From: Oncomelania hupensis
Lineage: Eukaryota; Mollusca; Gastropoda; Littorinimorpha; Pomatiopsidae
NCBI GenBank assembly: GCA_036898135.1
Contig: CM072511.1
Location: 31,951,686 to 32,015,685 of the forward strand
DNA: 64,000 bases
Reading direction: 5' to 3'
A program made the position numbers and the translations under genes. Positions within the stretch are counted from its first letter, which is position 1. Every line of letters starts with the position of its first letter. Of the stretch, positions 48,491 through 60,229 are shown one piece after another. A model generated the notes under the pieces. That model ran no database searches, had not been told where the DNA came from, and was given only the letters and a program-made list of their open reading frames with translations.

Positions 48491-48562
48491 CAACAATGGA
48501 TTCTATATAGGCGCTTCCCTCACACACACACACACGCGCGCGCACCCACACACACACACAAC
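48421..48562. repeat. (AAT)n array and nearby (CA)n
   Basis: About 22 AAT units to 48486, ACA units, and then CACACA/CGCGCG at 48521-48562. Confidence 0.92.
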
Positions 48563-48780
48563 TCACCAATCAGACTCATAGAGCGTCGATCTGTATCAAC
48601 ATACACGTTTACATATTTCACATACATAGGAAAAAACACACCTAACACTCAAACATGTGATGTAAAGGCAGGGAGATCGTTATCAGAAGACGGAAAGGAA
48701 CTCGAATTTAAATTTGAAATTTTTTGCTTGGCTGCACCCAACACCATTCTTGAAAGGTGGCGGAGGGAGGAAACCGGAGT

Positions 48781-49620
48781 CCTATCCTATCCTATCCCGT
48801 AACTCGGAGGTCGTAGGAGCACCACAGATGATCGTTTAACCAGCGTACTCCATCTTTCCCTGTCCTCAGCAACCCTGATTGTTTCGCTCAGTGTCAAACC
48901 AGTCCATTCTCGAATGTTGTCCTCCAACCTCTTTTTCGGTCTCCCTCTTCTTCTACCTCCTTGCACTGTGCCTTGCAGGATGGTCTTTGCAAGACCAGAT
49001 GATCTGGTGACGTGGCCATACCATCGGAGTTTACGTTTTTTCACCACTGTGAGCAGGTCATCGTGTTGTCCAATGGCTTGTGTGATGGTCTGTCGGACTT
49101 CGTTGTTGATGATGTGCTGGGTATAGGAAATGGCCAGAAGTCTTCTGTAGCACCTCACCTCCATGCTTTGTATTCTTCGTTGGAGATCTGCTGTGAGATC
49201 TGCTGTGAGGGTCCATGTTTTGCAAGCATATAGGAAGATGGGGATAACAAGGGAGCGCAGCAGCCTTACCTTGGAATGTAGACTGATGGTCCTGTCTTTC
49301 CACGCCAGGGCAGCAGTTGTTTGTGCGATCCTGGAGAGGACTTCCTGTCGGGACCCATTGTCTGATACAAGGGCTCCTAAATATTTGAAGCTATGCACTG
49401 TGTTGAGGGATTGGCCGTGGACTTTTATGTCCGTGTTGATGCCATTTGTGTTGTTGGTCATCATTTTGGTCTTCTCTGCACTTATTTCCATTCCATAGGC
49501 TCTGGAGGTGGTGTCAAGCCTCTGTACCAGCTGTAAAAGTTCTTGTTCCTTTCCAGCCAATCCATCAATGTCATCCGCAAAACGGATGTTGAAGAGTGTT
49601 GGAGAAAGTAGGCATCCCTT
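48781..49620 (-). mobile_element. GGATA-tailed RT fragment (copy 6), best preserved
   Basis: A minus-strand open frame runs uninterrupted from the truncation point at 49620 to a stop at 48787, about 277 codons. In order: GCLLSPTLFNI, RFADDIDGLAG with both catalytic aspartates, MEISAEKTKM, SFKYLGALVSD, RTISLHSKVRLLRSLV, QRRIQSMEVRCYRR, KRKLRWYGHVTRSSGLAKTI, then an arginine/lysine-rich GGRRRGRPKKR and WSTLVKRSSVV. Between LFNI and RFADD an in-frame deletion of about 27 residues removes the FLERIMSDAL segment. TADLTADLQ shows a small in-frame duplication, and LTRLKP is lost before WKDR. It is 5'-truncated inside the RT, next to a tRNA-like SINE. Inactive, but the youngest-looking copy by frame integrity. 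Confidence 0.92.
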
Positions 49621-49783
49621 CCGATGGCTTTCCGAAACCGGAGTACCCGGAGAAAACCCTCGATCTGAAAAGTCTCGTACTTAAGTCACGTAAGTTCGTC
49701 CCAGCGGGACTCCACCACGCGACCTTCGCGGCATCGGCATAGAAAACCGGCGCCTAACCAATTGTGCCACCTGGACAGGCGCC
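49621..49783 (-). mobile_element. tRNA-like SINE fragment
   Basis: On the minus strand, GGTGGCACAATTGGTTAGGCGCC gives a tRNA-like A box (TGGCACAATTGG, 49758-49769). A weak B-box-like GGTGGAGTCCC lies about 40 bases further on, around 49706-49716. Downstream comes GGGTTTTCTCCGGGTACTCC, a block shared by many animal SINEs. Its 3' end abuts the truncated RT copy, and no clear TSD was found. The family differs from the 27- and 29-kb SINEs. Confidence 0.6.
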
Positions 49784-50148
49784 CACACACACACGCATGC
49801 CCCCTTCCCACTCCCCCTCACACATAATCACATTACTTTGAAAATTATATTTATTTGGATTTTTTATGTCTTTGCCCACTGGGTATTGTCAGCATGACAG
49901 TAGTGTCCCCCCAAAAAAAAGGATTAGGTTGTTGAGAATGAATGGCAGGGCAAACGTCCAGCAAGGAAGAAAGCAAAAAGATACTTATTCTATTGTTGAT
50001 AAATTTAAGAGCTAGAGAAAATGCTTTCAGGGCCTTTGAACTCGTTATGTCCAGCGAATGTGATTTAAATTCCATCATCCAAAACCTTAACCCCCCCAAT
50101 AATCGTGGATATTATGTATGAAACCGTCGTCGTTGTTATTGTTGTTTC
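49784..50148. other. Non-coding stretch
   Basis: No recognisable feature beyond short CA-rich and GTC/GTT-rich bits. Confidence 0.4.
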
Positions 50149-51017
50149 TGATCTGCCATCAGCTGTCACTGTTTGCTCCAGTAGCATACCTTTTTCTGAG
50201 AGTGCCAGGAATCTTGGAGTCATTTTTGATTCTTCTCTTGACATGAAAGAACACATTAGTAAAGTTTGTAGACAGTGTTTCTTTGAACTAAAGAGAATAA
50301 GTTCCATCCGTCGCCTATCTTACTGTTGAAGCAACTAAAACCTTAGTTACATCATGCATCCTATCTAGATTGGATTACTGCAATTCACTCTTGGCTGGCT
50401 TACCCCAATCTGCACTTGATCCCCTACAGAAAGTTCAAAACTTTGCTGCACGCATCATTTTCCGTTCAAACCTCCGTGAACACATTACTCCTTTGCTACA
50501 CAGACTCCATTGGCTACCAGTTGCTGAACGCATAAAATACAAGATAGCTTGCCTTTGTTTCTCTGTTTTTACAGGCACAGCTCCTGCTTATACTTCTGAA
50601 ATGTTATCCATATACACCCCTTCTCGAGCTCTGCGATCATCTGCTGACACACGTCTTCTTAGACAGAACCGCTTCAACAGACAATCGCATGGTTACCGCT
50701 CTCTACCTGTCTTTGGTCCTCAACTCTGGAATTCCCTTCCATACAAGATTAGACATTCTTCCTCCATTTTTAAATCACAGTTAAAAACGTACCTTTTTAG
50801 GGAATATTTCAATTAATCATTTACAAGAGAGTGTAAGCAGGTGTGCGTGCTTGTGTTTTTCATAGTTTAACTGTATTTTGTACATATGTATATTATGTAT
50901 CTTTTTGTCCAGTTTTGTCTGTCTTGTCTTCCCATTCCCCCAACCCCTTGCGCGCCTTGATCCTTAGGCTAAGGCGCCTTACAAATGACGAACATTATTA
51001 TTATTATTATTATTAAC
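50149..51017 (+). mobile_element. L2/CR1-like LINE, RT C-terminal region with (ATT)n tail
   Basis: The + strand encodes the C-terminal third of an L2-like RT: SARNLGVIFDSSLDMKEHI, HISKVCRQCFFELKRI, a 1-nt frameshift near 50325, then LSRLDYCNSLLAGLP, QKVQNFAARIIF, HWLPVAERIKYKIACLCF, YRSLPVFGPQLWNSLP and KTYLFREYF before a stop at 50816. About 200 bp of 3' UTR follows with GGCGCCTTACAAATGACGAA and an ATT tail at about 50992-51016. It is 5'-truncated upstream of this region, so the catalytic core is absent. The order, spacing and tail are typical of L2/Crack-type LINEs. One frameshift, otherwise open, so moderately young. Confidence 0.9.
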
Positions 51018-53047
51018 TGTAAACAGCCACATAGCCTTTACAAAATTTTCATTGTTGACAGTTGTGACCGTTTCAGCATCAATAACTGCACGAGTGGCAT
51101 GCGTGCCGAAGTTTCTGTTGCAGTTCGATAGCTGGGTCACTGATGACTCATGCACAAACAGGAAGAAATAGCACCATCGACATTTCCCCTCCTGGGTATG
51201 TATTGTAAGACAACTTACAGTGACAAACTATGCAGGCACCGTCATTTTTTTTTTTAATGGGACCAGTTCTCTAATATACATTGGATTAAAAAAAAGTGTA
51301 CAAATCAGTGAGAACCATTTGATGAAACTGAGGTTGAAACAGAACAATCAGCTAAAGTTTGATATTTACGGAACGGATCTTCAGAGATCAGCCTTAAGTC
51401 AAGCAAAATAATGATTAAAACTTGTGCAATAACTTAAACAAGTACCATTTTACATGTCTACAAAAGTGATTCTAAACTAGTTACCTGAAAACAGAAATAT
51501 TGCTTATATTTCCTTTTGAGGTAAACGAGTTGTTTTGGGTTTTTTCCCCCTTCTTCTCTTTCGTGAACTCCAGCAGTGCAACAACATTAACACTCGACAG
51601 TGGGAGAATCTTTGTTGATATCACAATCTAGCACAACTGTGACGACATCAACGACCTAATCTACTTTGACATTTCCAGAAGTTACGTTTTCACGATGTAG
51701 AATACTATTTTTTACAATCTCGATTTTCCTTCGTATAGAGCGTCGCGTGAGACTGTCGTCAGCAGCTTCCGAAACCAGATTCTAATTAGATACATTGGAA
51801 AGTATTTTTATCTCTTCAGTAGCTTAATACTAAAGCGAAACAAGACACAACGTTTTTCAAAGATTTATCCACGCGGATCTCTTATAACCTACGGTCGTTT
51901 GACCTACTTCGGAAAGTTTATAGCAGTACCGGTCTCGGGACTCATAACATTACGTCATTAACTTTTTCCCTGCAATACCCTTCCCTTTCTTCTTCTTCTT
52001 TCCTTCAGCAAAAATGACTTGACGTGTGATGCAGATCAGAGAAGATTCAACTGGAAAGGACAGCAGCAGTATTTGTTCATAACGCATTTCTGTGTCCAGA
52101 AACAAATTTGAGATCCTATTTGTTTTCTAAATATCTTCTTTTTTTATGATGGCTTATAATCATTACCGACGTACAGATCGATTCCTGGTCCAGAATTCAG
52201 TATTTCTCCTTCTGTGATGTGGCCTACGTGACGCACTCAAATGTCATGATGGACGCTGCTTTGAAAAATAACCAAGAAGATGCTAAAAATACGTTGCTCC
52301 ACTGTATACGCAAGTATCAAGGGATTTCCTGGTTTCCGCAGATAAGGAATACTCATATAATAATTAATGTGCCTGTTCTTATTATTAGACCCAAAATATT
52401 TAAGCCCCATATCTTCTGATTTGCTCATTGGTTTCATCTGTAAAACCAACTGGCACTTTCAGAGAATGTTGGCAACGAGTTAACATAAACAGGAGATGCA
52501 TCACATTCTTTTGCCCAATGAGTTAGTCGAATACCAATACACGTTTCTCTTTAACTGTTCTTAATAAAGGATCATTTTTAAATACTGTTTTCTAAACAAA
52601 CAAACAAAATCATAGCAATTCGAAAATAAATGCTGGCTACGTGTTTCATCGACTTATTCCCTCAGACCCTCAGGGAATAAGGTCGCCGTCAGAAAAGATG
52701 GGGTAGGGAAAGATGAGAAGGGGAGGGGGGAGTGGAGAGGTGGTGAAGTAGGGGGAATGGGGTACGAAAATGCAGAGACTTAAGGACTCTCGTTCAGGCA
52801 ACTCTGTCGACGGCCTTTGTGAGCAGGTCCGGTATAGACATCTCAACTTTTTTCGTTGACCATCTCGGCGTTCCACTTCTACACCTGTAGGGTTGTCTAA
52901 GGGAAGCGACATGTTACATTAAAATATAAATAGCGGTCAAATATAATTCCGATACTTCTTTTCCTTAATAAAGACTTCAGATGACTGGATCAACAAATTA
53001 TGCACGCCATTTCAAACATTATTAAATAGTCTTTTAATCAACCTGTC
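51018..53047. other. Non-coding stretch
   Basis: About 2 kb with no recognisable gene, RNA or repeat. Open frames are under 80 codons. Confidence 0.4.
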
Positions 53048-53160
53048 AGTTTTCCCACTAGGGTTGTTTCAGCAGATCTTTTATGCGGATCGGGGGTTGT
53101 CCGGTCCTGATTTGGCTCGGAAGAGTCCAATGGACCTAAAGCAACAATCAAATCAATCAA
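53048..53160 (+). mobile_element. GGACC retroposon family, 113-bp truncated copy
   Basis: Matches the last 110 bp of the 22.4-kb copy (CTAGGGTTGTTTCAGCAGAT to GGACCTAAAGCAA) and ends in an AATC-type tail. AACCTGTC flanks it at 53040-53047 and 53161-53168, a short TSD. Confidence 0.85.
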
Positions 53161-53337
53161 AACCTGTCCACTAGGTCGTGGCATCCTGCGAGCCCAGACG
53201 TGATCCGTCACGGCGGCTGAGGTCTCTCCGTGGCCGAACCAAACGGATTAGAGACTTTTTCTTTCCAACCGCTGTGCGGCTCTGCCTTCCACCAGACTCT
53301 GTGAGGTCTCCCTGCCAAGCCTTTCATATGCAACCTC

Positions 53338-53342
53338 ACTCT

Positions 53343-53385
<43 letters not shown>

Positions 53386-53396
53386 TGTGTGTGTTA
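53338..53396. repeat. (GT)n microsatellite
   Basis: About 25 GT units with two T interruptions, followed by a short GA-rich tract. Confidence 0.95.
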
Positions 53397-53543
53397 GTGA
53401 GAGGAGAGAGAGATAGATGTGTGATTGAGGGAGGGGGAGAGGACGCAACCTGGGAAAGTGACGTTAAAGGAGGCAGGAATGAGTGATTTTTGATTTATCT
53501 GTTGACTGTGATGGACATTTCTTTTTTATTCCTTTTATCATAC

Positions 53544-54549
53544 GAAACATTACTGAAGTCATCAAAAGCCTGTATGACAAGGCTACCAATGCAGTCCTCC
53601 ACAACAGCGCCATGGGAAACTGGTTAAGAACAATCGGTGTGCGTCAAGGATGCCTACTCTCTCCAACACTCTTTAACATCTTCCTAGAGCGCATCATGTC
53701 AGATGCCCTTGCAGATCACGAAGGCATAGTCAGCATAGGGGGTAGAGCAATCTCCAACCTCCTTTTGCGGATGACATTGATGAATTTGCTGGAGAGGAAC
53801 AAGAACTTGAACAGCTTGTACAGAGGCTTGACACCACCTCCATAGCCTATGGAATGGAAATAAGTGCAGAGAAAACCAAAATGATGACCAACAACACCAA
53901 AGGCAGGCCAATCCCTCAACACAGTGCATAGCTTCAAATATTTAGGAACCATTGTATCAGACAATGGGTCCCAACAGGAAGTCCTCTCCAGGATCGCACA
54001 AACAACTGCTGCCCTGACAAGTTTGAAGCCCATTTGGAAAGACAGGACCATCAGTCTACATTCCAAGGTAAGGCTACTGCGCTCCCTTGTCACCTCCATT
54101 TTCCTATACGCTTGCGAAACATGGACTCTCACAGCAGATCAGATCTACAACGAAGAATACAAAGCATCAAAATGAGGTGCTACAGAAGACTTCTTGGCAT
54201 TTCCTATACCCAGCACATCACCAACAACGAAGTCCGACAGACCATCACACAAGCCATTGGACAACACGATGACCTGCTCACTGTGGTGAAAAAACGGAAA
54301 CTCCGATGGTATGGTCAAGTCACCAGAGCTTCAGACCTTGCAAAAACCATCCTGCAAGGAACGGTGCAAAGAGGCAGAAGAAGAGGGAGACAGAAAAAGA
54401 GGTGGGAGGACACATTCGAGAATGGACTGGTTTGACACTGAACGAAGCCATGAGGGATGCTGAGAACAGAGAAAGATGGAGTACGCTGGTTAAACGATCA
54501 TCTGTGGTGCCCCAACGACCTTTGAGTTACGGGATATGATAGGATAGGG
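53544..54549 (+). mobile_element. GGATA-tailed RT fragment (copy 7)
   Basis: About 1 kb, the longest copy in one piece. From EVIKSLYDKATNAVLHNSA through GVRQGCLLSPTLFNIFLERIMSDAL (RQGC intact) to GGRAISNL; the frame then breaks exactly at the RFADD motif because bases are lost, giving LLLRMTLM. Later frames carry MHSFKYLGTIVSD, KDRTISLHSKVRLLRSLV, a short TADQ insertion, CYRRLLGISYTQHITNNEV, KRKLRWYGQVTRAS and an RGRRRGRQKKRW basic segment. It ends with the 3' sequence and a GATAGGATAGG tail. ATCATAC at 53537-53543 and 54550-54556 may be a 7-bp TSD. Non-functional. Confidence 0.9.
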
Positions 54550-54699
54550 ATCATACTAAAAATAATTGTCTCATGCTGTTAAGTGATTGAAATCATTTGT
54601 ATTGTTTCTCATTGTTTAATGGAACCTGCATTATGTTGTCTTAAAAAACACTGTATTTGTAGTAATTTTAGGCCTGTTTTATTGGAAATTTTAACGCCT
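54550..54699. other. Short spacer between two RT copies
   Basis: AT-rich, featureless 150 bp separating copies 7 and 8, which lie in the same orientation. Confidence 0.5.
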
Positions 54700-55292
54700 T
54701 GTCTTACAATGATTCCCGCCAGGAAGTCCTCTCCAGGATTGCACAAACAACTGCTGCCCTGACAAGTTTGAAGCCCATTAGGAAAGACAGAACCATTAGT
54801 CTACATTCCAAGGTATGGCTGCTGCGCTCCCTTGTCATCTCCATCTTCTTATACGTTTGCGTAACATGGACCCTCACAGCAGATCTACAACGAAGAATAC
54901 AAAGCATGGAGATGAGGTGGTACAGAAGATTTCTGGGCATTTCCTATACTCAGCGCATCATCAATGACGAAGTCCGACAGACCATCACATAAGCCATTGG
55001 GCAACATGATGACATGCTCACAGTGGTGAAGAAACGGAAGCTCCGATGGTAATGCCACATCACCAGAGCATCAGACCTTGCAAAGACCATCCTGCAAGGC
55101 ACGGTGCAAGGAGGATGAAGAAGAAGGAAACAGAAAAAGAGATGGGAGGACAATATTCGAGGATGGACTGGCTTGACACCGAGGCGAAGCAACGAGGGTT
55201 GCTGAATGACATAGAAAGATGGAATACGCTGGTTAAACAATCATCTGTGGTGCCCCAACGTCCTTCAGATTACGGGATAGGATAGGATAGGA
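54700..55292 (+). mobile_element. GGATA-tailed RT fragment (copy 8)
   Basis: A + strand copy beginning at NDSRQEVLSRIAQTTAAL and running through LKPIRKDRTISLHSK, LQRRIQSMEMRWYRRFLG and the broken KRKLRW segment to the 3' end, with four GATAG units. It has a stop after EVRQTIT and further frameshifts. Its 5' end is downstream of the FADD motif. It differs from copy 7 at many sites, so it is an independent insertion and not a tandem duplication. Confidence 0.9.
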
Positions 55293-56622
55293 TAGATCTT
55301 ATTTTATATATATATTTAAATCTTTATTTCTGTCTACTTAACTATGACTGCATTAATTAATTTATTTTTCAATGATAGTTTTGGCCAGTGATGATACAAA
55401 TATTTTATTCCTTTTAATTCATTTATTTTAACTATTTATAATACCTGTTTGATCATAACAAAAGTTTTTTTGTTTATTTCTTTCTTTCTTTTTTGTATAT
55501 ATGCTATTTTATTAAAAGTGTCGATTGTGTCGAATGTCTGCGGGAGTGAACTGTGATGTCATATTTGATGCTTTTATTGACGATTACATTATTCTGTCAT
55601 GTTTTATATTATGTCATTATGTCGCCCACATTTCACATTTTCTTTTTAAAATGAGGACGGTAAATTATCTTGTATCTTGTAATGTTTGAAGGGCACAAAT
55701 ATCGATACTTGCGTGATGTACTTAAGTACGCACTCTTTCACAGTTGCATGGGTAATTGGCACTTCTCTGAGATCGTCATTCAAGGAATGTAGCAAACTTT
55801 GGCAGCCAAGGACTGTGGCCAGACCAGGCAAGATAGGATAAGATGACTGGTCAAAACAGCAACAACAACAACTACTACAAAAAGGCTAATAAAAGTTTAC
55901 TCCAAACGTGTACAGCATGATCATTACCCGGCTCCGGCTGTACCTAGTTGCAGTTTCCGAGACAAAAACTACCCAGAGACGTTCGTATTCAAACTGTGCA
56001 CTGCAATCATCAATGTGTAAGTAGAAAAGAGAATCAGAATCTGGATGGAACCCAGCACCGAACGGCAAAACAAGCGGGCGGCCGTAAAATTATTCTATCT
56101 GTCCATTAAGTATTCTTGGTTCTTCTTCAGATTACACCAGTGCAAGCAACGCACGACTAGCCATTTGTCTTCTGGCCAGCCTTTTTCACTGTCGAGAGAT
56201 TACTTTTCAGGAGTCAAAGTGTTACCAAGTGGCGTATCATTTTGTATGTATGAAGATAAACATGAAAATATGAAGAAAAATGTCATTTTTGATCTTTCAC
56301 TTAGCCTAATCCCTGAGACACTCTACAGCTACAAGCTAACGTCTCAGATACTAAGAAAGAATATCTACAGCTACAAGCTAACATCTCAGATACTAAGATA
56401 AAATATCATGGATGCTGAGTTTCCTGTAGTGGAGACGGTGTAAGGACCAGAGCGTCCATTATGATTGATTCGATGGGTAGGTGATACTTACTATTATTAT
56501 ACTGAGTATGATACAATGCTGAGTGGACATTGACGCCAGGACGTCTGGCCGAAGCTTTTGCCTTTCCGCCTTAGAAGAGGATTAACAGCCAACGAACTGA
56601 TAACAGGAATGAACTGATGATA
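55293..56622. other. Non-coding stretch
   Basis: AT-rich DNA with no recognisable gene. It includes the 42-bp duplication at 56323-56406. Confidence 0.4.
56323..56406. repeat. 42-bp tandem duplication
   Basis: CTACAGCTACAAGCTAAC starts each of two units, 56323-56364 and 56365-56406. They differ at three or so positions. Confidence 0.85.
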
Positions 56623-56625
56623 GGA

Positions 56626-57810
56626 TATCACTCCTGTAGCAACTACATGTTCATTGCTGGCTTTTTATCAGAATTCAATACATTTTTGTATCATGATGCA
56701 CTCTCTTCTGAGAATACTTTTGTTGTGGGAGATTTGAATGTTCACGTAGACAAGCCAGACTGTTCCAAAGCAAAACGTTTTGTGCATGTATATTCTTCTT
56801 GGGAATTTTCACAGTTGGTTGATGGGCCAATACAGAAAATAGGGGAGCATACCTTAGACATTGTCTTGGTTAGGAAGTCTGATTTTATCACTTCTGTTGC
56901 CGTTGAAAACATTAATTTGTCTGACCATTTTCTTATCAAACAAATTTTTCCAACCCCAGGCCTCCCCGGAAAGTCATTCATTGTAGGAATGTTAAAGACC
57001 ATTGATATATCTCAATTTCGGGTTATTCTGGTAATTGACGATTACAGCAGTTTTAATTATCTGGTTGGCAGTTATAACACTGTGCTGTCTGGCATGCTCC
57101 AGAAAAAGAAAAAACGTGTTCCTGACAATCCCATGTCCCCTTGGTTTAACGAAGCGGTCATCCAAGCTAAGCAGACAGGCGCCGTGACGAAAGAAAAATG
57201 CGCAAAATGGGTTTTACAATCCTATCCTATCCTATCCTATCCCGTAACTCGCGAGTCGTTGAGGCACCACAGATGATCGATCGGTTAACCAGCGCACTCC
57301 CATCTTTCTCTGCCCTCAGCAACCATCATGGCTTCGCTCAGTGTCAAGCCAATCCATTCTCGACTGTTGTCCTCCCACATCTTTTTCTGTCTCACTAGTC
57401 TTCTACCTCCTTGCACCGTGCCTTGTAGGATGGTCTTTGCAAGGCCTGATGCTCTACTGACGTGACCATACCATCGGAGTTTCCGTTTCTTCATCACTGT
57501 AGGCATGTCATCGTGTTGTCCAATGGCTTGTGTGATGGTCTGTCGGATTTCGTCGTCGTTTACCATCCACAGAGAAATATACACAAAGCCACGAACTCAC
57601 GTCACATAGACAATCAAGAAAGCGAAAGTTCCAAATTTCCAGTGGGAATTCAGTGAAGAATCCTCTAATTCAAAGAAAATGTTCCAGATGTTGAATAGAA
57701 TCCTAAACAAAGGCGACAAGTCAGACACGCTTCCCGATTTGCCGCCAGACGAAGCCGCCACTCTCTTCTCCGTGTTCAAAAAATCCAAAAATCATGCAGA
57801 AATTCACTAG
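56626..57810 (+). mobile_element. LINE endonuclease C-terminal half and linker, interrupted
   Basis: Fragment of an APE-type endonuclease domain from a CR1/L2-like LINE. Frame 56617-57222 shows FVVGDLNVHVD (GDLN, catalytic Asp and Asn) near 56730, HTLDIVLVR near 56850 and NLSDHFLI (terminal SDH motif) near 56922, then the linker PMSPWFNEAVIQAK near 57133. A retrotransposon copy splits it at 57223-57558. The linker resumes with HREIYTK..., MFQMLNRILNKGDKS and LPPDEAATLF and stops near 57810. There is no RT. The N-terminal half of the endonuclease is missing, and a long T run follows at 57834. It may belong to the same clade as the 50.1-kb LINE, but the two do not overlap. Confidence 0.82.
57223..57558 (-). 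mobile_element. GGATA-tailed retrotransposon 3' fragment (copy 9), nested
   Basis: A minus-strand 3' fragment with four GGATA units at 57222-57243, then the family 3' sequence and the segments GIGLTLSEAM, RQKKMWED, KRKLRWYGHVSRASGLAKTI. It is inserted in the LINE linker. TTTACAATCC (57213-57222) and TTTACCATCC (57559-57568) form a 10-bp TSD with one mismatch. Confidence 0.88.
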
Positions 57811-57833
57811 TTAAGTGCCTTACAGAAGGACTC

Positions 57834-57855
57834 TTTTTTTTTTTTTTTTTTTTTT
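57834..57855. repeat. Poly(T) run
   Basis: 22 thymines, about 25 bp after the LINE linker fragment stops. It may be a poly(A) tail of a minus-strand retroposon, though none was recognised. Confidence 0.85.
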
Positions 57856-59702
57856 AATGATGAGCAAAGGTACAAGCTATGGCGCTAGGTTGAAAGATGA
57901 GCCTAAAGTGACGTCATTATGTAGAATTGCCATCACGGATGGGTCATATTTGGGTCTATGTATTAGTTGATATAAAATGTCAATGACATGAAGGGGGAGT
58001 GAATGACTAGTGATAGGACCAATAGTATTGATTTAGAACCGAACCGCACCTTGTGAAATATGAGGATAAGAATGGATGCAAGAGGCGATCAGAGGGGACT
58101 CGAAGACGAGATGAGGAGTCGACAAGACTCGATAGGGAGAGACCACTACTGTTTCCCAGAAGAGATAAACCACCAATGTGAGAAGAAAATGGGTAGTGCA
58201 GTTAGAACGGGAAACGTTACAGACTACCGAAGTATACGTGCAGGACAGAATGGTTTCAAGTGGAGGAGTGCTCTACAGTATGAAGTATTAGATGTCTTAG
58301 TCCGAATATAGAAAGTTTGTGAACTGTGGAAGAGTTCATATGTTCAATAAAGTTGCTAAAATGCTCATCTTCAAGCCTGCGTGTTTTAATTATGTTTTGT
58401 GAATTATTTGTGTGACTCTGAACATTGGTCAAGGTAAATTAAAAAATACCATCAATAATAACCTTTTAAGCCACAGCCACTGCCGGTTCTATTACAGAAG
58501 TAACATTGGCGGCTGCTGTGATTAATGGGATTGAAATTCTTGTAGTGACCTTTCAGCTAGGGGAAAAGACAAAGCATCCAGGGAACTTGAAATAGTGTAC
58601 TTACTACGCTTGCAACACGTCAAAGAAAAAGACGTTCTGCGTGTGCTAAAACTGATAAACTTCCATTAGGTAGGCCTATTTAGCAATTCGGGCTAGCCAC
58701 GCTTAGGTAAGTCAAAGTTCTTTGGTGAAGTGGCGAATTATTGCGTTATGGCGCATTCCCCAGCGATCGACAGTTCTCTTTAAACGAAGCTTTCGTGATA
58801 AAAGCAAGTGTAGAAGTAATCGTAAAGTAACATTAACTAGCCCCGATATAGACACACGCCTCCTACAGCTGATAGTCATAAATAGATTCTGGAAAGCCTT
58901 CATTCAAAACAAATGTCTAATCTTGGCGATAAATTGAAAACTAGGTTCTATTGTTGTAGAGGAGGATAAACGACAGTTGACGCGGGGACAGTGACACCTT
59001 TCAAAGAGCAGCAGCAGCAACAACAGCAGGTGACGAAGGTGGTCTTGCTGCGGCAGGTGCGCATCCGACCCGAGTGGCGAGAGCAGCCAACCGCCTTTCG
59101 TCGCTGTAAGCAGCCCCAGGGTCCGCCACGATCAGGTTAAGAAGGGGTAATTAACAACCAACAAATTATGACTAGCGCTGTCAGCGTAGCACAAAAGCAG
59201 CTAACCAAAGCGCAACCAAATCATGTTCACGTGTTCTTTAAAATTGAAGGGAAATGCGCAACGTAAATGCAATTTCAAACAGAGATATACATACTCGATT
59301 ATACACTCGAATAATATCTCTGAAGAAAATGCGTCTCTACGGTTGATAACGGTTTACATTTGGTACAGAGAATCCAACTGGTTTCAAACTCGAATAGGCA
59401 ACTTACCTCACTAGTATTCCTTTACTTCAAAATAAGTTTATCTGCCTACGCAGGCTACACTAATGTATTATTTTCAACCCAAATTATGCAATCAGAGCGG
59501 CCAAAACATGATGATAAGACTGCAACAGTGACCTGCTCTGATGTCGTGATGACCGTGAAGGAATATTATGGAACAAAAGTACGGTGTTTCAGAATATTAT
59601 ATAGATGCCACATAATTATACGACTACTGTGTCCTGTTGTAACACAAAACATTAAAAGGAGGCGTGGAGCGATGTCAATGGCAAATGAAGTGGGTGACTT
59701 CG

Positions 59703-59705
<3 letters not shown>
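57856..59705. other. Non-coding stretch
   Basis: No recognisable gene or transposon. An AATAAA at about 58347 is followed by a T/G-rich run, which would suit a polyadenylation site, but no coding frame supports it. Confidence 0.4.

Positions 59706-59794
<89 letters not shown>
59706..59794. repeat. (GA)n microsatellite
   Basis: About 44 uninterrupted GA units; the R/E-rich 155-codon frame over it is not a gene. Confidence 0.95.
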
Positions 59795-59796
<2 letters not shown>

Positions 59797-60229
59797 CTGT
59801 AATAAAACTGAAAAGTTAAAGCTATAAAACAATGTTTACTTTCAGAGCATCTTTCCTGCTTCACCAACGTACGCCAACACACCGGTTTACGGTGAAGTTT
59901 AAAAGAAACGAGTGGAGGTGAATACACGCAATGAGAGAATGACGAATTAAAAACTAAATCGTAGTCATAAAGATGTCACTCTATTTTCCCCTCCCCCCTA
60001 CCCTCCTCCCGCCCCATCCGCTTTCGACTCTCATCGACCCTCACCCCATTCCTCACCTCCTCTCCACCCCAACGTCTCTTAACAACACCAACAAACGAAA
60101 CATTTCGTACAGCTTTTACGCAGTGCACGCATTGACTGTCAACGACAACATCGCAGCACATACGGTCAATGGTTCGAAGTTGGTGGACGACCTGGAGTGC
60201 CGCAAAAATCACAAATAAAAATAAAAACA
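59795..60229. other. Non-coding stretch
   Basis: No recognisable gene; a C-rich tract lies at 59990-60070. Confidence 0.4.

Noticed and set aside
53544..55292. Copies 7 and 8 as one tandemly duplicated element
   Set aside because: They begin at different 5' points and differ at many positions and in their deletions, so separate insertions fit better.
58300..58530. LTR end or gene 3' end at an AATAAA
   Set aside because: AATAAA is common in AT-rich DNA; no matching LTR partner or coding frame was found.
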